This document shows, one piece after another, positions 1-6,234 of a stretch of 6,648 nucleotides of DNA (position 1 is the first letter of the stretch; every line of letters begins with the position of its first letter). The position numbers were made by a program, and so were the translations under genes. Below the pieces are notes generated by a model. It saw only the letters and a program-made list of their open reading frames with translations, was not told where the DNA came from and did no database searches. This DNA is from an uncultured Collinsella sp. (GTDB lineage Bacteria > Actinomycetota > Coriobacteriia > Coriobacteriales > Coriobacteriaceae), in the NCBI GenBank assembly GCA_958448375.1, contig CAUDDU010000054.1, positions 1 through 6,648 of the forward strand, written 5' to 3'.

Positions 1-2
1 AA

Positions 3-1067
3 GAGGCCGAGGGCCTGCGTGCCCAGCTGCGCGAGCAGGAACTGATGGCAAAAATGAACCTGTCAGAGGCGGTCGCCGCGGCGGAGCGAGAGCGCGATGA
101 GGCACGTGCCAAACTGACGAGCGAGCTGGCTGTGCGCGATTCTCGCGAGGAGCAGGCCAAGGCGGCACACGAGCTCGAGCTTGCGCAGGCCAAGCGTGCG
201 AGCGATGACCTGATTCGCTACAAGGATGAAGAGATCGAGCGCCTTAAGGACATGAAGGTCCGCCTGTCCACCAAGATGGTGGGCGAGTCGCTCGAGCAGC
301 ACTGCGAGACCGAGTTTAACCGTCTGCGCATGACGGCGTTTCCTAACGCGTACTTCGAGAAGGATAACGATGCGTCCGAGGGTACCAAGGGCGACTTTAT
401 CTTCCGCGAGTGCGACGCGAGCGGCAACGAGGTCATTTCGATTATGTTCGAGATGAAAAACGAGAACGACGAGACTGCGACCAAGCACAAAAACGAGGAC
501 TTCTTTAAGAAGCTCGATCACGATCGCCGCCAAAAAGGCTGCGAGTACGCGGTGCTCTGCACGTTGCTCGAACCCGAGAGCGAGCTTTACAACGCCGGCA
601 TCGTGGACGTGAGCTATCGCTACGAGAAGATGTACGTGATTCGCCCACAGTTCTTTATTCCCATGATCACGCTTCTTCGCAACGCCGCCATGGGTTCGCT
701 GCGCTATAAGCAGGAACTGGCGGAGTACAAACAGCAGAATATCGACGTCACGAACTTCGAAGCCAAGATGGAAAAGTTCAAGAATGATTTCGGTCGCAAC
801 TACGAGATCGCGAGCCGCAAGTTCCAAACGGCGATTGATGAGATCGACAAGACGATTAGCCATCTGCAGAAAACCAAGGAGGCGTTGCTGTCCTCCGAGA
901 ACAATCTGCGCCTAGCCAACAAGAAGGCCGACGATCTTACCATTCGCAAGCTCACGTGGGGCAACAAGACCATGAAGGCCGCGTTTGACGAGGCGCGCGG
1001 GGCTGCGACAGAGACAAACGATGAGCCAGCCGAGGCGGATTCGTATGAGGTCGAGGATACCGAGTAG
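3..1067 (+). CDS. DUF2130 domain-containing protein (5' end outside window)
   Basis: The frame is open from the left edge, so the 354 codons visible are the C-terminal part. The first internal Met (position 45) has no convincing ribosome site and lies inside a coiled coil, so it is probably not the start. Visible residues about 1-85 are a charged Glu/Lys/Arg/Ala-rich coiled coil. Residues about 87-230 match the DUF2130 core, with segments resembling [30 protein letters not shown] and [18 protein letters not shown]. Asp131 followed by Glu150-x-Lys152 has the spacing of a PD-(D/E)XK nuclease active site. This fits a nuclease-like fold, but activity is inferred. Residues about 230-300 form a second coiled coil, and the tail is acidic (ends EVEDTE). 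The biochemical function of the family is not established to my knowledge. The gene ends 24 nt before a hairpin terminator shared with the convergent helicase gene. Family assignment is fairly sure, function unknown. Confidence 0.85.
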   Translation, partial: EAEGLRAQLREQELMAKMNLSEAVAAAERERDEARAKLTSELAVRDSREEQAKAAHELELAQAKRASDDLIRYKDEEIERLKDMKVRLSTKMVGESLEQHCETEFNRLRMTAFPNAYFEKDNDASEGTKGDFIFRECDASGNEVISIMFEMKNENDETATKHKNEDFFKKLDHDRRQKGCEYAVLCTLLEPESELYNAGIVDVSYRYEKMYVIRPQFFIPMITLLRNAAMGSLRYKQELAEYKQQNIDVTNFEAKMEKFKNDFGRNYEIASRKFQTAIDEIDKTISHLQKTKEALLSSENNLRLANKKADDLTIRKLTWGNKTMKAAFDEARGAATETNDEPAEADSYEVEDTE

Positions 1068-1084
1068 GGGATAGCGTATCGCGC

Positions 1085-1122
1085 AAAAAACGGGGCCGCT
1101 GGCGATATTGCCAACGGCCCCG
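1085..1122. terminator. Intrinsic terminator between convergent genes, stronger on the minus strand
   Basis: A 13-bp stem (arms 1091-1103 and 1110-1122) encloses the 6-nt loop GATATT. Read on the minus strand, the stem is fully paired (one G-U wobble) and is followed at once by six T (1090-1085). This is a textbook rho-independent terminator 24 nt after the helicase stop codon. Read on the plus strand, the same position is a C-A mismatch and the stem is followed by the T-rich stretch CTTGTTTCGTT, so it should also stop transcripts of the DUF2130 gene, though less well. No other terminator is seen between the two convergent genes, so it probably serves both. Confidence 0.85.
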
Positions 1123-1146
1123 CTTGTTTCGTTCCAGCATGTTCGG

Positions 1147-3828
1147 CTAGTCCTCGAGCAGGTCCTCGATAAAGCCGACGCGGTAGTTTTTGAAGATGAC
1201 CTCGCCGCCGTCTTGCGTGGCGTCCAGATCGACATCGCCCATGATGCCAAAATCGTGGTCGCCATCCTCGTCGGCAAAGATCTGGTGCACGTGCCATATG
1301 TGCGCGGTCTTCTCGTCGGACTCGTCAATGGAAAACATCGCGGCGCTGCGGGCATCTCCGTCGGTGAGGATTTCCTCGTGCTGCTCGTGGTAAGCGTCGA
1401 GTGCTTTTTGCCAGCGGATCTCGCTCATGCCCCAGTCGTCGTCGAGCTCGCCCAGGTCGCGAACGTGCTCGCGGGCGGCAAGGGTCACGCGGCGGAAGAG
1501 CGCGTTGCGCACCAATAGCGTGCAGCCGCGACGGTCCGCCACGACCTCGTCGATGCCCTGCGGCGGCGCAGCATCGAGGGCTGTCGGGTTGCCGGCGTTC
1601 TCCCACTCATCCACCAGGCTCGAGTCCACCGAGCGCACCACAAAGCCCAGCCACGAGATAATGTCGCGCAGGCGCTCGTCGCGCTTCTCGATGGGCACGG
1701 TGCGGTCGAGTGAACGGTAGGCCTCTGCCAGGTAACGCAGCAAAATGCCCTCGGAGCGGGAGATGCCGAGCTTTTGGATATAGCCCTTAAAATCGCTCGC
1801 GCTTTCCAGCATATCGCGCAGGACGCTCTTGGGAGAGAGCTGGTAGTCGTTGGCCCAGGGTACTTCCTGGCAGTACTTGTCGAAGGCGGCATCGAGCAAG
1901 TCCTCGAGCGGCTTTTCGTAGGTGACATCCTGGATGCGCTCCAGGCGTTCCTCATAATCGACGCCGTCAGCCTTCATTTCGGCCATCGCGCGGTCGCGCG
2001 CGGCGCGCTCCTGTGCGCGCAATACCTGCTTGGGATCCTCGAGCGTTGCCTCGACCATTGAGATCAGATCCATGGTATAGGTCTCGCTCTCGGGGTCGAG
2101 CAGCTCCAACGCGGCAAGCAAGAACGGCGAGAGCGGCTGATCGAGTGCGAAGTCCTCGGGCAGATCGACCGTCAGTGCATAGTCAATGTCTGGTGCGGCG
2201 TCAGTCGGGGCGTCGGGTGCGGGCGGCACCTCGGTGCGAACGACGACGCCGGAATCGATGAGTGTGGCGAAGATTTCATCGGCGCGAACCTCGAGCTTGG
2301 CCTTTTCCTCGGGGGTCTGCAGGCTCGTCTCGATGAGGTCGTGTACGCGGGCACGGGCGTCGCCGCCCTGCTCGACCACGCTAATCACCATGGAGTGCGT
2401 GATGCGCAGGCGCGGCTTGAGCGTCTCGGGTTGAGTCTCAATCAGGCGCTCAAAGGTCTGCTTGTTCCAGGTGACAAAGCCCTCGGGGGCCTTCTTCTTT
2501 TTAATCTTGCGGAGCTTCTTGGGGTCGTCACCCGCCTTGGCCATGAGCTTGGCGTTCTCGATCTCGTGCTCCGGGGCCTCGGCGATGACCATGCCCTCGG
2601 TATCGAAGCCCGAACGGCCGGCGCGACCGGCAATCTGATGGAACTCGCGGGCGCGCAGACGACGCATCTTGTAGCCATCGAACTTGGTGAGTGCGGTGAG
2701 GACCACGGTGTGGATGGGTACGTTGATGCCGACGCCGAGCGTATCGGTGCCGCAGATGACAGGCAGCAGGCCCTGCTGCGCCAAGCGCTCGACCAGCAGA
2801 CGATAGCGCGGCAGCATACCGGCGTGGTGCACGCCGACGCCGCAGCCAAGCAAGCGCTTGAGGATCTTGCCAAAGGCCGTCGAGAAGCTCGTGCCTTTGG
2901 CCGCTTCCTTGATGGCCTCGCGCTGCTCCTTGCTGGCGATGCCAAAATTGGCGAGCGACTGTGCCGTCGCAAGGGCGGCATCCTGGCTAAAGTGCACGAT
3001 ATAGAGCGGGGCCTCGCCGCGGCGCATGGCGAGCTCGACCGTGCCCTCGAGCGAGGTCGTCACGTAGTCGTAGCTCAGCGGCACGGGGCGTGGGGCGTCG
3101 ACAACCAAGTCGCAAGCAGCGCCGGTGTGTTCCTCGAGTGAGGCGGCGATGGCGGTGACATCGCCGAGCGTGGCGCTCATGAGCATAAACTGCGTGTGGG
3201 GCAGGGTGAGCAGCGGCACCTGCCAGGCCCAGCCGCGGTCGGGGTCGGCAAAGTAGTGGAACTCGTCCATGGCCACGCAGCCCACGTCGGCGCCCTCGCC
3301 CTCGCGCAGTGCATCGTTGGCAAGGATTTCGGCCGTGCAGCAGATGACGGGCGCCTTGGTATTGATATGCGTATCGCCGGTGATCATGCCGACGTTATCG
3401 CGGCCGAGTACCTGCACCAGATCGAAGAACTTTTCGCTGACCAAGGCCTTGATAGGGGCCGTGTAATAGCAACGCTTGCCCTGTGCCATGCCCATAAAGA
3501 GCATGCCCAGCGCGACGAGCGATTTACCCGATCCGGTCGGTGTGCCTAAAATGATGTGATCGCCGGCAGCCAGGTCCATGAGGGCCTCTTCTTGGTGATC
3601 CCACAGCTCAATGCCGCGATCGCTTGTCCATTCAAAGAAGCGTTCGAAGGCTTGATCGGGCGTGAGCCATGGTTCGGGCTCACTGCCGTCCTCGGGCTCC
3701 CACCAGGTGGGGGAGAGCGCGCCGAGCGAGCCGAACTCTGCCTCGGTTCCCGTGCCGCCCGAGAATGAGCTGGCGGCCCCGGCGCCGGAGACGGTGCTGG
3801 TGGCGGTATCTGTCGTGGTCTGTGCCAT
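1147..3828 (-). CDS. DEAD/DEAH-box Ski2-like helicase with C-terminal DUF3516-type region
   Basis: This is an 893-residue superfamily 2 ATP-dependent helicase, probably acting on RNA in the cytoplasm. Motifs seen in order are: Walker A GTPTGSGKS (95-103), motif Ia YTAPIKALVSEK (122-133), ITGDTH (149-154), the motif II box DEFH (188-191), motif III MSAT (217-220), motif V around CGTDTLGVGINVP (359-371) and motif VI HQIAGRAGRSGFD (397-409). This set is typical of the Ski2/Mtr4-like group. Residues about 440-893 match the DUF3516-type C-terminal region of actinobacterial helicases, including the closing WHVHQIF...VDLDATQDGGEV segment. Residues 1-35 are Ser/Thr/Gly/Ala-rich and probably disordered. 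A Pro/Ala/Asp-rich linker lies near 535-548. The start chosen is the ATG at 3828, preceded by GAGAGAAAG. A longer frame to 3999 exists, but its extra 57 residues run through non-coding sequence and one arm of an inverted repeat. The gene ends at a strong terminator. The RNA substrate is unknown; a role in RNA decay or ribosome metabolism is inference. Confidence 0.93.
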   Translation of the reverse strand: MAQTTTDTATSTVSGAGAASSFSGGTGTEAEFGSLGALSPTWWEPEDGSEPEPWLTPDQAFERFFEWTSDRGIELWDHQEEALMDLAAGDHIILGTPTGSGKSLVALGMLFMGMAQGKRCYYTAPIKALVSEKFFDLVQVLGRDNVGMITGDTHINTKAPVICCTAEILANDALREGEGADVGCVAMDEFHYFADPDRGWAWQVPLLTLPHTQFMLMSATLGDVTAIAASLEEHTGAACDLVVDAPRPVPLSYDYVTTSLEGTVELAMRRGEAPLYIVHFSQDAALATAQSLANFGIASKEQREAIKEAAKGTSFSTAFGKILKRLLGCGVGVHHAGMLPRYRLLVERLAQQGLLPVICGTDTLGVGINVPIHTVVLTALTKFDGYKMRRLRAREFHQIAGRAGRSGFDTEGMVIAEAPEHEIENAKLMAKAGDDPKKLRKIKKKKAPEGFVTWNKQTFERLIETQPETLKPRLRITHSMVISVVEQGGDARARVHDLIETSLQTPEEKAKLEVRADEIFATLIDSGVVVRTEVPPAPDAPTDAAPDIDYALTVDLPEDFALDQPLSPFLLAALELLDPESETYTMDLISMVEATLEDPKQVLRAQERAARDRAMAEMKADGVDYEERLERIQDVTYEKPLEDLLDAAFDKYCQEVPWANDYQLSPKSVLRDMLESASDFKGYIQKLGISRSEGILLRYLAEAYRSLDRTVPIEKRDERLRDIISWLGFVVRSVDSSLVDEWENAGNPTALDAAPPQGIDEVVADRRGCTLLVRNALFRRVTLAAREHVRDLGELDDDWGMSEIRWQKALDAYHEQHEEILTDGDARSAAMFSIDESDEKTAHIWHVHQIFADEDGDHDFGIMGDVDLDATQDGGEVIFKNYRVGFIEDLLED

Positions 3829-4137
3829 GTGGTTGCTTTCTCTCGCGATTGTCCGCCAACTATTATGGCGTAGCGGCGGCGCGGGGTGCCAGCGCGCGAG
3901 AAAATGCAGGAAATGGGCGTTCTGCCCAGCCGTTTGGTGCAGTTGTCGGCTAAGTGAGTAGACTTTTTGCGATGTCGCGAGCACATGGCTTTTGCGCAAG
4001 AGCTCTACCTGCGGTTTTAGTTTTCGTTATGCGGGTTGTGCTTGGCTATTGCAAAAAAGTCTACTCACTTAGGTTTGAGGGTCGTTCGCTGACGCCTATT
4101 TTCACTTGTTTGCCGACGCCGCGACCATCAGAAGCCC
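3829..4137. other. Intergenic region upstream of the helicase gene
   Basis: These 309 nt between the trmB stop and the helicase start hold no credible gene. They contain the inverted-repeat element at 3950-4072. They also contain a possible helicase -10 box, CATAAT on the minus strand (3862-3867, 34 nt before the ATG), whose -35 partner is poor. An imperfect 15-bp direct repeat (4082-4096 and 4106-4120, 12 of 15 identical) lies near the trmB end. No T-tailed hairpin terminates trmB here. A frame on the plus strand (3954-4187) runs through both the repeat and the trmB 3' end and is not considered a gene. Confidence 0.6.
3950..4072. repeat. 123-bp element with 19-21 bp terminal inverted repeats
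   Basis: The left arm (3950-3970) reads CTAAGTGAGTAGACTTTTT then GC. The right arm (4051-4072) is its reverse complement, starting GC then AAAAAAGTCTACTCACTTAG. The arms agree at every base except that the right one has one extra A in the homopolymer. They flank 80 nt that contain the 8-bp palindrome TTGCGCAA (3992-3999) and GAGCTC (4000-4005). No clear target-site duplication flanks the arms. The element may be a small non-autonomous mobile element (MITE-like), a pair of sites for one DNA-binding protein, or a long-range RNA hairpin in a trmB-helicase read-through transcript. The sequence alone does not decide between these. Confidence 0.85.
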
Positions 4138-4977
4138 CTAGGACTCCTGCGGCAGGCGCTTCTTGCCTTTGCGGGCGCGGTTTCTAAAGTTCTCGACGGC
4201 CTCTTCCATGCCCAGAGGTACATAGGTGAGCGCATCGAGGTTTTCGGGCAGGTAGCAGGCAAGGCTTTGCTCCTGCGCGCGGCCCGCCGCGAGCTGTTCA
4301 TCGCTGGGCTGCGCTCCAGGTGTGGCGCGAATGCCATAGACGGCGGCACCCATCTCGCGCGTGCGGCGCTCGTACTCGGTCTCGGGATGCTCGGGATGGT
4401 CGCGGCGTACGTCGTCACTTACCCAAAGCGTGTCGTAGCCGGCCGCGGCAAACTGTCCCAGGGCGTAATCGCGCAATGGTTTGCTGTCGGTGCGCAGCGT
4501 GACGGTGGCGTTGGCTGCAAAGAGCGGGCGGTAGAGCATCAAATGGTCGACATGGACGAGTCGTTTTTTGGCGTACTTGGCCTTGGGCTGCGGCGTGGGA
4601 AAGTTGATGGTGATGGCATCGAGCTCGCCTGCGGCAAATAGCTGTGGCAGCGATGCGGCGCCTCGGGGCAGGACGAGTGCGTTGGATAGCTCCTGCTCGC
4701 AGATTTTCTGCGCGGCATAGGCAATGCAGATGGGCTCCTGGTCCATGCCGATAAAGAGGGTGTTTGGCTCGTGGCCCGCGCGCTCTACAAGGTACGTTCC
4801 CTTGCCACAGCCAAGATCCAGGTGAAGGTGTTCGAAGGGCTTGCTGCCAGCTGGCGCACAAGCCTCGCGCCAATCTCCGGCATAAGCCTCGGGGTTCGTC
4901 TCGATCGCATCGGCGTAGCGCTCCAGGCGCTCCTCGAGCACAAAGTTCTTAGGCGTGCGAACGTGGACGGCTCCCAT
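4138..4977 (-). CDS. trmB: tRNA (guanine-N7-)-methyltransferase, TrmB family
   Basis: TrmB uses S-adenosylmethionine to form 7-methylguanosine, normally at G46 in the tRNA variable loop. This protein has 279 residues, against roughly 210-240 in most family members. It contains the SAM-binding glycine loop LDLGCGKG (53-60), post-motif I FIGMDQE (75-81), the family-specific segment NFPTPQPKAKYAKKRL (125-140), LRTD (161-164) and the C-terminal signature TEYERRTREMG (200-210). The extra length is an N-terminal lead of about 45 residues and a tail (about 217-279) ending in the basic stretch RNRARKGKKR. Several normally conserved residues differ (see findings), so activity is not certain. The ATG at 4977 is well supported by AAGGAG (4987-4982 on the minus strand), 4 nt away. 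It lies 117 nt downstream of a second methyltransferase gene on the same strand, and the two may be co-transcribed. Confidence 0.88.
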   Translation of the reverse strand: MGAVHVRTPKNFVLEERLERYADAIETNPEAYAGDWREACAPAGSKPFEHLHLDLGCGKGTYLVERAGHEPNTLFIGMDQEPICIAYAAQKICEQELSNALVLPRGAASLPQLFAAGELDAITINFPTPQPKAKYAKKRLVHVDHLMLYRPLFAANATVTLRTDSKPLRDYALGQFAAAGYDTLWVSDDVRRDHPEHPETEYERRTREMGAAVYGIRATPGAQPSDEQLAAGRAQEQSLACYLPENLDALTYVPLGMEEAVENFRNRARKGKKRLPQES

Positions 4978-5040
4978 GAGGCTCCTTGGTCATAAATGCG
5001 AAACGCATGGCCGCGCGTTCCGTCAATGGGTTGAAAAGGG

Positions 5041-5057
5041 CGGGCATAGATTGCCCG
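5041..5057 (-). terminator. Weak hairpin, possible partial terminator after the methyltransferase gene
   Basis: A 6-bp GC-rich stem (CGGGCA with TGCCCG, 5-nt loop) lies 37 nt after the methyltransferase stop codon. On the minus strand it is followed by CCC and then TTTT. The short T run and the intervening C residues make it a weak terminator at best. It could instead act as an attenuator or RNA-stability element ahead of trmB, which starts 63 nt further on. No convincing -35/-10 pair for trmB was found in this 117-nt gap. Confidence 0.3.
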
Positions 5058-5094
5058 AAAGATGTGGTGCGGCTCGGCGGCGAGTCGTCGGTGC

Positions 5095-5967
5095 CTACAG
5101 GCGCTTGAGAATCACATAGCGGTTGAGCTCGCCGCTACGACCGTCGGCATGGAAGCGCTCAAGCTCGCGCACGGGGACCTCGCCGCTCTTGTAGAACGTA
5201 CGGACGCCGCGCACCAGGTCGGTGATCTGCTGATCGTCAAAGTGATGGCAATAGCGGTAGGCGTGGCGGTCGTTTTGCCAGCCGATGAGGTGGTCGCCGG
5301 CTTCAAACTGTGCGGAATCGTAACCCTCAAACGGCGGGGTGAGCTCGGCGCGGGCTTCGGCGCGAACAGCCTTGCGCGCCATGCGCTCGTCGTTCATAAA
5401 CTCCCAAAAGCTGATGGCGATGATGCCGCCCGGGCGCGTCTGGCGCACCAGGGCGTCGAGCACGCGTACACGGTACTCGCACGACGGCACATGGTGCATA
5501 AAGCCAAAGCAGACCGAGATGTCGGCGAGCGGGGCGTCGAAAAGCACGTCGGGCGTCTCGGCGGGGTTGAGCTTCATAAGGGCGTCGAGCACGTCGAGTT
5601 CCTGGAAGTGCAGGTTGGGAATGCGCAGCGCGTGGCCATGTGCATCGATGGCCAGGTCTTGGCACGAGTCGACACCATAGAACTCAAACGGGCAGCTGGC
5701 ATCTGCCGAGGGGTTTGCGCCATCGACGCCCTTGGCGGCAAGTGCGCCGCCGGCGGCAAAGTTCTCGAATCGCATATTGCCACAGGCAAGATCGAAGACG
5801 CGGACGGGATGCTCGATCGTGGCGACGTCGAGCTGTTCGAGCGCGATATCCATGGTGCGTACCCAGCCGGGCCACGGGGCCTGGCGCGTATCGGAAAAGG
5901 AAGCGGAGTGCTCGCGATAGAACGTGTTGTTGAGCTGGATGAGCGATGAGGCGAAATCGCGGTTCAC
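5095..5967 (-). CDS. Class I SAM-dependent methyltransferase, Trm9-like
   Basis: This is a 290-residue Rossmann-fold methyltransferase. Visible features are the SAM-binding motif I FDLACGNMRF (58-67), the acidic post-I strand end GVDS (98-101), the motif IV region SVCFGFMHHVPS (151-162) and the motif VI-like RPGGIIAISFWEF (178-190). The N-terminal segment FYREHSASFSDTRQAPWPGW (16-35) resembles the start of eukaryotic Trm9/ALKBH8 methyltransferase domains, which modify the tRNA wobble uridine. The C-terminal YCHHFDDQQITDLV (239-252) also fits that group. The substrate is therefore possibly tRNA, by inference. The start chosen is GTG at 5967, because GGAGGGAG lies 9 nt upstream. The first in-frame ATG (6015) would add 16 residues but has no ribosome site and overlaps a possible -10 box. 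The neighbour downstream on the same strand is trmB. Fold assignment is strong, substrate uncertain. Confidence 0.87.
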   Translation of the reverse strand: MNRDFASSLIQLNNTFYREHSASFSDTRQAPWPGWVRTMDIALEQLDVATIEHPVRVFDLACGNMRFENFAAGGALAAKGVDGANPSADASCPFEFYGVDSCQDLAIDAHGHALRIPNLHFQELDVLDALMKLNPAETPDVLFDAPLADISVCFGFMHHVPSCEYRVRVLDALVRQTRPGGIIAISFWEFMNDERMARKAVRAEARAELTPPFEGYDSAQFEAGDHLIGWQNDRHAYRYCHHFDDQQITDLVRGVRTFYKSGEVPVRELERFHADGRSGELNRYVILKRL

Positions 5968-5976
5968 GGCGCGGAA

Positions 5977-5984
5977 CTCCCTCC
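5977..5984 (-). promoter_or_regulatory. Shine-Dalgarno site that supports the GTG start
   Basis: On the minus strand the sequence reads GGAGGGAG, then 9 nt, then GTG (5967-5965). The pairing with the 16S anti-SD and the spacing are both good. The upstream ATG at 6015 has GTTAACGGTAGT before it, with no purine-rich site. Confidence 0.65.
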
Positions 5985-6013
5985 GTTGGCGGTGCGGAAT
6001 AAACAGTACGACC

Positions 6014-6043
6014 ATACTACCGTTAACGCCGCAACGGGGACAA
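6014..6043 (-). promoter_or_regulatory. Candidate promoter of the Trm9-like methyltransferase gene
   Basis: The minus strand carries TTGTCC (6043-6038) and TAGTAT (6019-6014), separated by 18 nt. Each hexamer matches the sigma-70-type consensus at 4 of 6 positions. Transcription would begin near 6007, inside the longer reading frame but about 40 nt before the GTG at 5967. This agrees with the shorter start. It was found by eye and not tested. Confidence 0.4.
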
Positions 6044-6234
6044 CCAAGCTACGGGTCATTGCTTTGTTTGGACACATTTCCGCAGCTCATATGCGCCCGC
6101 AACCGCCGGTTGTCAAAAATCTCACTAGAATAGGTGGCATGCTTTTGGCGGTGGCGGATAGATTTTTAACTGTGCAAGGCGCCTTAAGAACAAAAGCGGT
6201 CCGGCGGTACGGCTGGCATCACATAGGAGGAACC
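6016..6234. other. Divergent promoter region between methyltransferase and XRE regulator
   Basis: The 219 nt between the two divergent starts (267 nt if the GTG start is used) contain no credible gene. Two perfect palindromes are present: CAACCG-C-CGGTTG (6100-6112) and AAGGCGCCTT (6176-6185), the latter 49 nt before the regulator ATG. Possible -10 boxes for the regulator are TAGAAT (6126-6131) and TAGATT (6159-6164), but neither has a good -35 at the right distance. A strong ribosome site AGGAGG (6225-6230) sits 4 nt before the regulator start codon. Confidence 0.5.

Noticed and set aside
63..863. 266-codon minus-strand open frame
   Set aside because: It lies wholly antisense to the DUF2130 coding sequence. 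The plus-strand frame has the family motifs, and long antisense frames are expected in GC-rich genes.
1351..2650. Dense GC-rich short repeats and overlapping frames within the helicase C-terminal region
   Set aside because: They are explained by biased codon use in charged, Ala/Glu/Asp-rich protein sequence. There is no frameshift, internal stop or insertion.
2341..3141. 266-codon plus-strand open frame
   Set aside because: It is antisense to the helicase motor domain. It has no recognisable motif and its composition follows the codon bias of the opposite strand.
4082..4120. Imperfect 15-bp direct repeat near the end of trmB
   Set aside because: Only 12 of 15 bases agree, with two copies and no associated structure. 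It is compatible with chance.
3954..4187. 77-codon plus-strand open frame with a hydrophobic stretch (VLVFVMRVVLGY)
   Set aside because: It starts inside one repeat arm, crosses the other, and runs into the 3' end of trmB on the opposite strand. It has no ribosome site and no recognisable domain.
5062..5949. 295-codon plus-strand open frame
   Set aside because: It is antisense to the Trm9-like methyltransferase over nearly its full length, and the minus-strand frame carries clear SAM-binding motifs.
6110..6133. Sequence resembling a degraded copy of the repeat arm (TTGTCAAAAATCTCACTAG)
   Set aside because: It matches the arm only with several gaps and mismatches. An A-run followed by CTCAC is not specific enough to call a second copy.
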